Shown here: positions 1 to 6,115 of the stretch, piece by piece
Position numbering within the stretch: position 1 is the first letter of the stretch
How the letters are laid out: the number at the start of each line of letters is the position of its first letter
DNA from: Parcubacteria group bacterium CG11_big_fil_rev_8_21_14_0_20_39_14
GTDB taxonomy: Bacteria; Patescibacteriota; Minisyncoccia; Minisyncoccales; GCA-002787255
Assembly: GCA_002787255.1 (NCBI GenBank)
Contig: PCWD01000035.1
Coordinates: 12,780 to 20,029 of the forward strand
DNA: 7,250 nt
Direction: 5' to 3'
The notes under the pieces: model-generated
Told to the model about the DNA's origin: nothing
The model's database searches: none
The model's input: the letters and a program-made list of their open reading frames with translations, nothing else
Translations under genes and position numbers: made by a program

Positions 1-3
1 GAA

Positions 4-32
4 ACGCTGATAGCTACGCTGAACAACGCTGA
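4..32. repeat. Three spaced copies of heptamer ACGCTGA
   Basis: The 7-mer ACGCTGA occurs exactly at 4-10, 16-22 and 26-32, so the copies start 12 and then 10 bp apart. The stretch 1-69 has no stop codon in the frame of the downstream GT4 gene and no clear promoter or Shine-Dalgarno site. It may be the 3' end of an upstream gene, an intergenic repeat remnant, or an N-terminal extension cut by the window edge. The repeat is direct observation; its meaning is unknown. Confidence 0.4.
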
Positions 33-69
33 ATTATTCAACAGTCTCATCTTTATTCGTATGGAATCT

Positions 70-1269
70 ATGGCTAAAATCGGTTTTTTTACCGATACCT
101 ATCTTCCGGTAATTCATGGAGTGACGGTTTCCCTGGAAACCTTTAGAAAAAGTCTTGAAGATTTAGGACACGAGGTTTTTATTTTTGCCCCCCGTCACCA
201 TGGTTATACCGATGAAAACCCCCGTGTTTATAGATTCCGTTCCATCCGGGTTATCAGAAAACCAAAAATGTATTTTGCCTTTCCCTTTTTACCGATTAAT
301 CATTTTAGAAAGATTACTGACATTAAACTGGACATTGTTCACTCCCATACTCCCTTTAGTATGGGATTTTTAGGAAAAGCTTTGGCTTATTACCAGAAAT
401 TGCCCTTTATTTACACTCATCACACTCATTATCCGGAATATGTCAAAGTTTACGCAAAGGAAAAATTTTTAATTCCCTATTTAGCCAAGACTTTAATTAA
501 GAAACATTCAAATATTTCCAATGCGGTTTTAGCCCCCTCCCATAAAATAAAAAGAGAATTGAGAAGTTACGGAGTCAAAAAACCGATTTATGTTTTGCCC
601 ACAGGAGTTAATCAATCTATTTTTAAAAAATCTCCAGAAAACAGACAGATTCTAAGAAGAGAATTAGGCATTTCGTCGAAAACAAAAGTTCTGCTTTTTG
701 TTGGAAGAATGGCAAAAGAAAAGAATTTGGAATTTTTAATTAAAATGTTTAGAGAAATTTTAAATGGGAAAAGCAATGTTTTGATGCTGATGGTAGGGGA
801 TGGCCCTCATCTAAAAAATCTTTATAGAATAGCTAAAAATTTAAATTTAATGAAGAATATAAGGTTTACGGGTTTAATTTCCCGTGAGACAATGCCGACT
901 TTCTATCAGGTTGCGGATATTTTTGTTTTTCCCTCCCTTACCGATACTCAGGGATTAGTAATCTTGGAGGCGATTGCTTGTGGTTTGCCCGTAGTAGCTT
1001 TAAAAGACGATGTTTTGCAAGAAATGGTAATTGATAATAAAAATGGTTTTTTGATTGAAAAGTCGTCAGCGGCAATATTTGCCGGGCAAGTTCTCAAAAT
1101 TTTAGACGATGCGTCTCTTTATGAAAGATTTTCCGAGAATTCTTTAAAGATTTCCCGAAATTTTTCAAACAAAAACCAAGCAGAAAAGCTGTTGGATATT
1201 TACAAGGCTGCATTAAATTCCCCGGTTTTTAAAAATACAAAAAATGCAAGAGAAAAAATATTATATTAA
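70..1269 (+). CDS. GT4-family glycosyltransferase (GT-B fold), diacylglycerol glucosyltransferase/PimB-like
   Basis: Retaining GT-B enzyme expected to move a sugar from a nucleotide donor to a lipid or glycan acceptor on the cytoplasmic side of the membrane. Numbered from Met at 70 (399 aa). The N-terminal acceptor domain opens with KIGFFTDTYLP and a GVT loop and contains HSH (91-93) and HHTHYPEY (117-124). The C-terminal donor domain has PTGVN (177-181), VGRMAKEKN (211-219), VGDGPH (242-247) and FPSLTDTQGLVILEA (287-301). In the last motif the usual E-x7-E pair reads D292-x7-E300. Length fits the family. The start at 70 is chosen because homologues begin close to KIGFFTD; an in-frame ATG lies at 61, and the frame is open to base 1, so a longer protein cannot be excluded. 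A weak GGA precedes 70. The 3' end overlaps the GT2 gene by 26 bp, implying co-transcription. Resemblance to 1,2-diacylglycerol 3-glucosyltransferases is family-level; the acceptor is not known. Confidence 0.88.
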   Translation: MAKIGFFTDTYLPVIHGVTVSLETFRKSLEDLGHEVFIFAPRHHGYTDENPRVYRFRSIRVIRKPKMYFAFPFLPINHFRKITDIKLDIVHSHTPFSMGFLGKALAYYQKLPFIYTHHTHYPEYVKVYAKEKFLIPYLAKTLIKKHSNISNAVLAPSHKIKRELRSYGVKKPIYVLPTGVNQSIFKKSPENRQILRRELGISSKTKVLLFVGRMAKEKNLEFLIKMFREILNGKSNVLMLMVGDGPHLKNLYRIAKNLNLMKNIRFTGLISRETMPTFYQVADIFVFPSLTDTQGLVILEAIACGLPVVALKDDVLQEMVIDNKNGFLIEKSSAAIFAGQVLKILDDASLYERFSENSLKISRNFSNKNQAEKLLDIYKAALNSPVFKNTKNAREKILY

Positions 1270-2818
1270 TATAGGAAAAGCCACAGATTTAAAAAATCCA
1301 GAAGAAAGGACTATTTATCGAATTTTTGAGATTATTCCCGGCGCTTTGGTCTGGCTCACTTTAATAGGAATGGTTTTACTCTCCTGGATTTTGCCGGTTT
1401 TCGCAGCTTTTTTCATTATTGCTTTTTGCTCTTTTTGGCTGCTAAGGACAACTCACTTTGCTATTCATTTAGCGGCTGCCTACTTAAAAATGAAGAAAAA
1501 TTTAAAAACGGATTGGCTTAAAAAGCTTGATAATTTGAGAAAATATCCCGCCAATATTGCTGACAAAATCGATGACTGGCAAGATATTTATCATTTAGTT
1601 GTTCTGCCAATGTATAAAGAAGATTTGAAAATAGCCAGAGGAACTTTTAAAGCTTTGTTAAATTGTAGATACCCTAAAGAAAAAATAATCATGGTTTTTG
1701 CCACAGAAGAGAGGGGTGGAGAACAGGCAAAAGAGGTAGCCGAAGCTATATCTAAAGAATTTGGAAATAAACTTTATAAATTTTTAGTTACGGTTCATCC
1801 TAAAAATATTCCAGGCGAGATTGCCGGCAAAGGCTCTAATGAAACCTGGGCCGGCCGTCAGGCAAAAGAAAAAATAATTGATGTCCTTAAAATTCCTTAC
1901 GAGAACATCATTGTTTCCTGTTTTGATATTGATACTCAGGTTTTTCCACAATATTTTTCCTGCCTTACTTATTATTATTTAACTTCTTCCGACCCAACTC
2001 ATTGCAGTTATCAACCGATTCCTTTATATTTAAACAACCTTTGGGAGGCGCCATTTTTTTCCAGAGTGGTTTCTTCTTGCAATGTTTTTTGGCAGATGCT
2101 GCAGCAGCAGCGTCCTGAAAAAATAGTAACTTATTCTTCCCATTCAATGAGCTTTAAAGCTTTGGTAGAAATGAATTTTTGGCAAACCAATGTAGTTTCG
2201 GAAGATGCCGGAATATTTTGGAAATCATTTTTGTTTTATGACGGGGATTATAAAATAATCCCTTTGCATTACCCAGTTTCTATGGATTCTTGTGCTGCCG
2301 AAAATTTGTGGCAGACAGTGGTTAACCAATACAAACAGCAAAGAAGATGGGCTTGGGGGTCGGAGGGCATTCCTTATCTTCTTTTTGGTTGTCTAAAGAA
2401 CAAAAAGATTTCCCTTGTCAAAAAATTTCGCCACCTTTTTTTATTAGTAGAAGGATTTTGGGCCTGGGGAACTAATGCTTTTTTAATTCTTTGTTTGGGC
2501 TGGCTGCCCCTGTTTTTTGGCGGAGAGGAATTTAATACCACGGTTTTGGCTCATAATCTCCCCATTATTACCAGAAATCTAATGACAATAGCCATGCTCG
2601 GGCTTTTAACTTGCATTATAATTAGCACTCTATTACTCACTCCCCGTCCTCAAAAATACAGCAGATGGAAAAGCTTATCAATGATATTCCAATGGGCTTG
2701 TTTTCCCGTCACCTTTATACTTTTTGGTTCTATCCCGGCAATTGAGGCCCAAACAAGACTTATGCTTGGCAAATATATGGGCTTTTGGGTAACGGAAAAA
2801 GTCCGAAAGGACTTTTGA
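1244..2818 (+). CDS. Membrane GT2-family glycosyltransferase with QxxRW motif
   Basis: Integral membrane glycosyltransferase of the GT-A type (524 aa), likely building or extending a glycan at the cytoplasmic membrane. An N-terminal hydrophobic region (about 33-70) forms one or two membrane helices. The catalytic domain follows: VVLPMYKED (119-127) as the first strand, KGSNETWAGRQ (196-206), the metal-binding FDID (D228, D230), SED (319-321) with the probable catalytic acid, and QYKQQRRW (362-369), giving the Q365-x-x-R368-W369 signature of processive, cellulose-synthase-like enzymes. About three more helices follow (roughly 388-425, 447-467, 478-500). The start overlaps the end of the GT4 gene by 26 bp with no visible Shine-Dalgarno site, so translational coupling is plausible. 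The last residues, TEKVRKDF, are encoded by a strong stem-loop that also holds the TGA stop. The polymer made cannot be told from sequence. Confidence 0.88.
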   Translation: MQEKKYYINIGKATDLKNPEERTIYRIFEIIPGALVWLTLIGMVLLSWILPVFAAFFIIAFCSFWLLRTTHFAIHLAAAYLKMKKNLKTDWLKKLDNLRKYPANIADKIDDWQDIYHLVVLPMYKEDLKIARGTFKALLNCRYPKEKIIMVFATEERGGEQAKEVAEAISKEFGNKLYKFLVTVHPKNIPGEIAGKGSNETWAGRQAKEKIIDVLKIPYENIIVSCFDIDTQVFPQYFSCLTYYYLTSSDPTHCSYQPIPLYLNNLWEAPFFSRVVSSCNVFWQMLQQQRPEKIVTYSSHSMSFKALVEMNFWQTNVVSEDAGIFWKSFLFYDGDYKIIPLHYPVSMDSCAAENLWQTVVNQYKQQRRWAWGSEGIPYLLFGCLKNKKISLVKKFRHLFLLVEGFWAWGTNAFLILCLGWLPLFFGGEEFNTTVLAHNLPIITRNLMTIAMLGLLTCIIISTLLLTPRPQKYSRWKSLSMIFQWACFPVTFILFGSIPAIEAQTRLMLGKYMGFWVTEKVRKDF

Positions 2819-2833
2819 GGTGAACCAAAAGCC
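2780..2833 (+). other. Structured RNA-like stem-loop over the GT2 stop codon
   Basis: A 54-nt two-tier hairpin read directly from sequence. Outer stem: GGCTTTTGG (2780-2788) pairs perfectly with CCAAAAGCC (2825-2833). Inner stem: AAAAGTCC (2797-2804) pairs perfectly with GGACTTTT (2809-2816), closed by a GAAA tetraloop (2805-2808), a GNRA loop. Between the stems lies a symmetrical 8 x 8 internal loop (2789-2796 and 2817-2824) in which T-A, A-T and C-G pairs and adjacent G.A/A.G oppositions can be drawn. The stop codon (2816-2818) sits at the junction. It is not a convincing intrinsic terminator: the only T run is inside the stem and GAGG follows. It could stabilise or process the mRNA between GT2 and the methyltransferase, or be an inserted palindromic repeat. 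Confidence 0.5.
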
Positions 2834-2903
2834 AGAAAGGGCGATGGGGAAAGTGTTTGCTTGCCATTAACTTGCAAACTTCATTTGGTTTTGGAATGGA
2901 GCA

Positions 2904-3593
2904 ATGGAGCCAAGAAGTTATTTTAAGAATTTTATGGAGGATAATAATAGTTACAAAAAAATTTATACGAAGGCCTATTTTCATGGAGAAAAATCATTCT
3001 TTTATAAACTTGGATATCGAGATTTTAGACATTATTTTAATAATCTTTTTAAACCGCTTAAAAAGCATAATAATGAATTTAAAGCCGGCAATGTTTTAGA
3101 TGTCGGTTGCGCTTATGGCTTTATGTTAAAACGATTTCCGGATAATTTTACTCTTTACGGCATAGATATATCCGAATATGCAATTTTAAGAGCTAAAAAG
3201 ATTGTTCCCCAAGCTGTCTTAAAAGTGGGAAACATTGAAGAGGGATTACCATTCAATAATAATTTTTTTGATATTGTTTGCTTCAATGATGTAATAGAAC
3301 ACTTGAGAAATCCCCAAAAAGCTTTGCTTAATATTAAAAATATATTGAAGACAAATGGACTGTTATACATAACCACCCCAAATCTTAATTTGTTCAGAAA
3401 AACGATTTATTTTTACGCCGACAAAAAAGAACATCACATTTCTTTATTCGCCCGCAAGAAATTAATAAAACTTTTGAAGTTTTTAGAATTCGAAATTTTG
3501 GAAGAAGGCACTTATTTTAGCGGGTTCATACCTCCCATTAGATTAAAAAACAATATTGGGCCAGAAACTTTTATTATATGTAAAAAAATATAA
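2904..3593 (+). CDS. Class I SAM-dependent methyltransferase (Methyltransf_11/23-like)
   Basis: Soluble Rossmann-fold methyltransferase (229 aa) that would transfer a methyl group from S-adenosylmethionine to an unknown, perhaps glycan-linked, acceptor. Motif I is VLDVGCAYG (64-72), the SAM-binding glycine loop. The acidic residue after strand 2 lies in YGIDIS (85-90). FFDIVCFNDVIEHL (121-134) is motif II with the typical D-V-I-E-H-L ending, and LLYITTPN (153-160) is the later strand. HHIS (177-180) and a C-terminal helix-strand pair complete the fold. A second in-frame ATG at 2934 (MEDNNSYKKI) is a plausible alternative start giving 219 aa; neither has a well-placed Shine-Dalgarno site. The 85-bp gap after GT2 holds part of the stem-loop at 2780-2833 and a weak GTTTGC/GCAAAC inverted repeat (2855-2860, 2874-2879). 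Position between glycosyltransferases suggests sugar or cell-envelope modification; this is inference. Confidence 0.85.
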   Translation: MEPRSYFKNFMEDNNSYKKIYTKAYFHGEKSFFYKLGYRDFRHYFNNLFKPLKKHNNEFKAGNVLDVGCAYGFMLKRFPDNFTLYGIDISEYAILRAKKIVPQAVLKVGNIEEGLPFNNNFFDIVCFNDVIEHLRNPQKALLNIKNILKTNGLLYITTPNLNLFRKTIYFYADKKEHHISLFARKKLIKLLKFLEFEILEEGTYFSGFIPPIRLKNNIGPETFIICKKI

Positions 3594-3654
3594 ACATCTT
3601 TTAAGAAAAGCTTTAAGGAAAGACTTTAGCATTATGGTAGCCAGCATAATTTTA

Positions 3655-3684
3655 TTGTATGGGAATTTCTAAATTCCAATACAA
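3655..3684 (+). promoter_or_regulatory. Imperfect palindrome just before the GT28-like gene
   Basis: Arms 3655-3668 and 3671-3684 are complementary at 13 of 14 positions (single G.A mismatch at 3661/3678), separated by 2 nt. The element ends 5 nt before the ATG at 3690. No T run follows, so it is a poor intrinsic terminator for the methyltransferase. It could be a repressor operator, a translation-controlling hairpin, or a palindromic repeat. It is the only strong structure in the 96-bp intergenic space (3594-3689). An A-rich AAGAA follows it before the start codon. Confidence 0.4.
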
Positions 3685-3689
3685 GAAAT

Positions 3690-5132
3690 ATGCAAAAATC
3701 AATTCATAACTTAGACAATAAAAAAGATTGTCCGCCAAAATTTTGTGAAGCAAAGCTTGGGCAGGCTTGGATAGTTTCGGTGGACATGGGTTACGGTCAT
3801 CAAAGGACGGCTTATCCTTTGAAAAATTTGGCTTTTGAGGGAAAAATTATTAATGCCAACAGTTATCAGGGTATTCCGGAAAAAGATAGAAAAATCTGGG
3901 AGAGTCAGCGAAAATCCTATGAATTTATCTCAAGCTTCAAAAGAGTTCCCTTAATTGGCGAGTTTTCCTTTGCGGTTTTTAATGAATTTCAGAAAATCCA
4001 CAGCTTTTATCCAAAGAGAGATTTATCAAGGCCCAGTATTCAGTTGAAATATACCCACTCCTTAATTAAGAAGGGCTGGGGGAAGCATCTGATTGAAAAA
4101 TTAAAAGATAGAAGCCATTGGCCCGATAAAAATCCGCCCCCAATGATTAATACCTTTTTTATCCCGGCTTTTATGGCTGAATTTTTTAACTATCCCGGAG
4201 AAATTTTTTGCGTTGTTTGCGATGCCGATATTTCAAGAGCCTGGGCGCCGCTCAATCCCCTTGCAAGTAAAATTAAATATTTCGCCCCAACTCCGAGAGT
4301 GGTTGAAAGACTCAAGCTTTATGGGGTGAAGCAAAATAATATTTTTTTGACAGGGTATCCGCTTCCTCAAGAGATTATTGGCACAGATGAATTGGAAGTT
4401 TTAAAGCACGATCTGAGATATAGACTTTTAAATCTTGATTCTAGGAGAAAATATTTCCGGCAATATAAAGCGCTTATTAGGGAATACCTGGGAGATTTTC
4501 CAGAAAAATCAAATTTACCCCGCGTTAAAACCAAGTTTCTGGCGCGGGGCCATCCTCTAACTTTAATGTTTACTGTTGGAGGAGCCGGAGCCCAAAAGGA
4601 AATTGGGAGCAGGATATTAAAGAGCCTGGCTAAAAAAATCAAAGTCGGAGAAGTTAGATTAATTTTGGTTGCCGGCATCAGAGAAAAAGTCAAAGATTAT
4701 TTTGCCAAAAATATAAAAAAATTAGGTTTGGAAGATTATTTGGGTGCAAGTATTGACCGAGCGCACAATGAGTTAGGCGCTTTGATTGAGATACTTTTTG
4801 CCAAAGACATGGAAAGTTATTTTCAAAATTTTAATCAAACTTTAAGAACGACCGATATTTTATGGACAAAACCTTCGGAACTTTCTTTTTATACCGCTTT
4901 GGGTTTGCCAATTATTATTGCTCCTCCAATCGGGTATCAGGAAAATTTTAACCAGGAATGGCTTTTAAAACTTGGGTCAGGTCTGGTTCAGAAAAATCCT
5001 GATTATACAGGGGAATGGCTTTTTGATTGGCTGGATTCGGGTTTGCTTGCCGAGGCGGCAATGCAGGGATTTGTTGAGGGAGAAAAATTGGGAACACTAA
5101 ACATCAAAAAAATCCTAAATCCTAAATCCTAA
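3690..5132 (+). CDS. Uncharacterised GT-B/GT28-like protein (MGDG-synthase/MurG-like)
   Basis: 480 aa, no signal peptide or membrane helix seen. Features point to a two-domain GT-B glycosyltransferase. N-terminal GYGHQRTA (34-41) matches the G-x-GH-x-x-A loop of MGDG synthase-type enzymes; CDADISRAW (177-185) and TGYPLP (221-226) end the first domain. The second domain starts near 288 with FTVGGAGAQKE (294-304), like the GG-x-G(A/S) loop of MurG, and continues to KPSELSFYTALGLPII (394-409) and PPIGYQENFN (412-421), which parallels the donor-binding end of GT28 enzymes. By family analogy it would glycosylate a lipid or envelope carrier from a nucleotide sugar. The inter-domain linker at residues 277-287 is encoded by a GC-rich palindrome, and the last residues NPKS plus the stop come from a heptamer repeat, so both look like acquired sequence. 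The start at 3690 is the first ATG after the palindrome at 3655-3684. The EamA gene begins 4 nt downstream. I do not know a characterised close homologue. Confidence 0.8.
   Translation: MQKSIHNLDNKKDCPPKFCEAKLGQAWIVSVDMGYGHQRTAYPLKNLAFEGKIINANSYQGIPEKDRKIWESQRKSYEFISSFKRVPLIGEFSFAVFNEFQKIHSFYPKRDLSRPSIQLKYTHSLIKKGWGKHLIEKLKDRSHWPDKNPPPMINTFFIPAFMAEFFNYPGEIFCVVCDADISRAWAPLNPLASKIKYFAPTPRVVERLKLYGVKQNNIFLTGYPLPQEIIGTDELEVLKHDLRYRLLNLDSRRKYFRQYKALIREYLGDFPEKSNLPRVKTKFLARGHPLTLMFTVGGAGAQKEIGSRILKSLAKKIKVGEVRLILVAGIREKVKDYFAKNIKKLGLEDYLGASIDRAHNELGALIEILFAKDMESYFQNFNQTLRTTDILWTKPSELSFYTALGLPIIIAPPIGYQENFNQEWLLKLGSGLVQKNPDYTGEWLFDWLDSGLLAEAAMQGFVEGEKLGTLNIKKILNPKS
4517..4550 (+). repeat. Palindromic element with ACCCCG/CGGGGC borders inside the GT28-like gene
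   Basis: CCCCGCG (4518-4524) pairs perfectly with CGCGGGG (4543-4549). Inside, AAAC (4528-4531) pairs with GTTT (4535-4538) around a CAA loop. The element is far more GC-rich at its ends than the surrounding gene. It keeps the reading frame and encodes residues 277-287 of the host protein, in the predicted linker between the two GT-B domains. Its outermost bases, ACCCCG and CGGGGC, are the same as those of the hairpins at 6048-6089 and 7197-7236. Confidence 0.55.
5111..5131 (+). repeat. Tandem heptamer repeat (AATCCTA) x3
   Basis: Three perfect consecutive copies of AATCCTA at 5111-5117, 5118-5124 and 5125-5131, preceded by an A run. The repeat encodes the C-terminal NPKS of the GT28-like protein and nearly all of its TAA stop (5130-5132), and ends 5 nt before the EamA start codon. 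The 7-bp period is shared with the degenerate repeat at 6477-6511. Confidence 0.75.
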
Positions 5133-5136
5133 TTAT

Positions 5137-6042
5137 ATGTTGTGGCTTTTAGTCGCTATTTCGTCTTATTTTCTTTTTGCAATAGTCGCTTTGGGCGATA
5201 AATATCTCCTGTCCGGTCCCTTAAATCCCAAAAGTTATTCCTTTTATGTTGGGATATTGGGAATTTTTGCTTTGATTTTAATTCCTTTTGTTGGTTTTTC
5301 AGTCCCAGAAATACCTCAAATTCTTTTCTGTCTTTTAGCCGGCGCCGTTTTTATTTTTGCTAATTTTTGGTTCTTTACGGGACTGGAAAATTTTGAGGCC
5401 TCAAGAATAGTGCCGGCAATCGGCGGGCTTTTGCCTTTATTTACTTTTGGGTTGGTCTTTTTGTTTTCCGGCGGCAAAGAAGTTCTGTCCCTGGAGCAAA
5501 TTTCAGCCTTTATTTTATTAATAACGGGAACCGTTCTTATTTCCACTGAAAAAGGAAAATCAATCACTTCAAAGTCGCTTCAAATTTCAGCTATCGCCGC
5601 CCTTTTTTTTGCCATAGCTTTTGTTCTAACAAAATATGTCTATTTAGCCGAACCCTTTTGGACGGGTTTTATCTGGATGAGAATTGGCGGATTTTTAGCC
5701 GCCGCTTGCTTTATTTTTACCCACGAGGTAAAGGCTGAAATTTTTAAAAAAAAGTTTACTTTTCAAAAAAAGACCGGAACCTTTTTTCTTGTAAATCAGG
5801 GGATGGGAGCCGGGGCATTTATTTTGCAAAATTGGGCGATTGCCTTAGCTCCTTTAAGTTTTCTGGCTTTTGTTAATGCTCTGGAAGGGACCAAATATGT
5901 GTTTTTATTAATTTTTACCATTCTGGTATCTTTAAAGTTTCCCAAAATTATAAGAGAGGAATTTTCAAGAAAAGTTCTCGTCCAAAAGATTTTCGCCATT
6001 TTATTTATCGGGACGGGTCTGGTGATTTTTGCCTTTATTTAA
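5137..6042 (+). CDS. EamA/DMT-superfamily membrane transporter
   Basis: 301-aa protein made almost entirely of hydrophobic segments, fitting the ten-helix, two-EamA-repeat architecture of drug/metabolite transporters. Approximate helices are 1-18, 32-55, 60-80, 88-110, 117-135, 145-165, 170-192, 215-235, 245-266 and 280-300; helix limits are by eye. GLENFEASRIVPAIGGLLPL (82-101) matches the glutamate/alanine-rich helix that ends the first half of many EamA proteins. The positively charged loop FKKKFTFQKK separates helices 7 and 8. Members export amino acids, nucleotide sugars, small metabolites or undecaprenyl-linked sugars (EmrE/ArnE relatives). Here a role in moving a glycan precursor would fit the neighbours but is inference. 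Start ATG lies 4 nt after the preceding stop with no Shine-Dalgarno site, suggesting translation coupled to the upstream gene. A hairpin begins 5 nt after its stop. Confidence 0.87.
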   Translation: MLWLLVAISSYFLFAIVALGDKYLLSGPLNPKSYSFYVGILGIFALILIPFVGFSVPEIPQILFCLLAGAVFIFANFWFFTGLENFEASRIVPAIGGLLPLFTFGLVFLFSGGKEVLSLEQISAFILLITGTVLISTEKGKSITSKSLQISAIAALFFAIAFVLTKYVYLAEPFWTGFIWMRIGGFLAAACFIFTHEVKAEIFKKKFTFQKKTGTFFLVNQGMGAGAFILQNWAIALAPLSFLAFVNALEGTKYVFLLIFTILVSLKFPKIIREEFSRKVLVQKIFAILFIGTGLVIFAFI

Positions 6043-6047
6043 AACAA

Positions 6048-6089
6048 ACCCCGTTAGAAATTTTATCGTATAAGAATCTCTTTCGGGGC
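6048..6089 (+). repeat. Intergenic palindromic element with ACCCCG/CGGGGC borders
   Basis: CCCCG (6049-6053) pairs with CGGGG (6084-6088). Inside, AGA (6056-6058) pairs with TCT (6077-6079), and TTTTAT (6061-6066) pairs with ATAAGA (6070-6075, one T.G wobble) around a CGT loop. The same outer bases bound the hairpins at 4517-4550 and 7197-7236. It follows the EamA stop by 5 nt. On the plus strand it is followed by CAAAACT, so it is not a standard terminator; on the minus strand it would be followed by a T-rich tail. Confidence 0.5.
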
Positions 6090-6115
6090 AAAACTATGAC
6101 GATTTCTAACGGAGT
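6048..6115 (+). promoter_or_regulatory. Long inverted repeat enclosing the glycosidase start codon
   Basis: The 14-nt arms 6048-6061 and 6102-6115 are complementary except for one C.A mismatch (6050/6113); the inner 11 bp (6051-6061 with 6102-6112) are perfect. The ATG at 6096 lies in the enclosed loop and the right arm is codons 3-7 of the gene. This pairing competes with the hairpin 6048-6089, since both use 6049-6061. Two exclusive folds around a start codon could act as a translational switch, or may simply be two palindromic repeats lying side by side. Confidence 0.4.

Noticed and set aside
2098..2112. Short GCA trinucleotide run in GT2
   Set aside because: Only about four units encoding LQQQ; too short to suggest an unstable repeat.
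2244..2262. Perfect hairpin GGGATTAT-AAA-ATAATCCC in the GT2 gene
   Set aside because: It encodes the YDGDYKIIPLH stretch, which looks like ordinary conserved GT2 sequence, and it lacks the CCCCG borders of the repeat family; most likely chance in AT-rich coding DNA.
2855..2879. GTTTGC/GCAAAC inverted repeat between GT2 and the methyltransferase
   Set aside because: Six base pairs with a 13-nt loop is expected by chance; mentioned only as part of the gap description.
2816..2926. TGA readthrough or recoding at the end of GT2
   Set aside because: The frame stays open for 35 codons after TGA, but the translation resembles nothing expected at a GT2 C-terminus and the region is explained by stem-loop and intergenic sequence. 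One TGA at a plausible gene end supports its use as a stop.
3631..3655. Possible intrinsic terminator after the methyltransferase (ATTATG/CATAAT followed by TTTTATT)
   Set aside because: The stem is only 6 bp with a single G-C pair and an 8-nt loop, too weak to call.
4367..4693. 108-codon antisense open frame opposite the GT28-like gene
   Set aside because: It lies wholly within a well-supported gene, has no recognisable domain and is a codon-bias shadow. Other minus-strand frames in the window were dismissed for the same reason.
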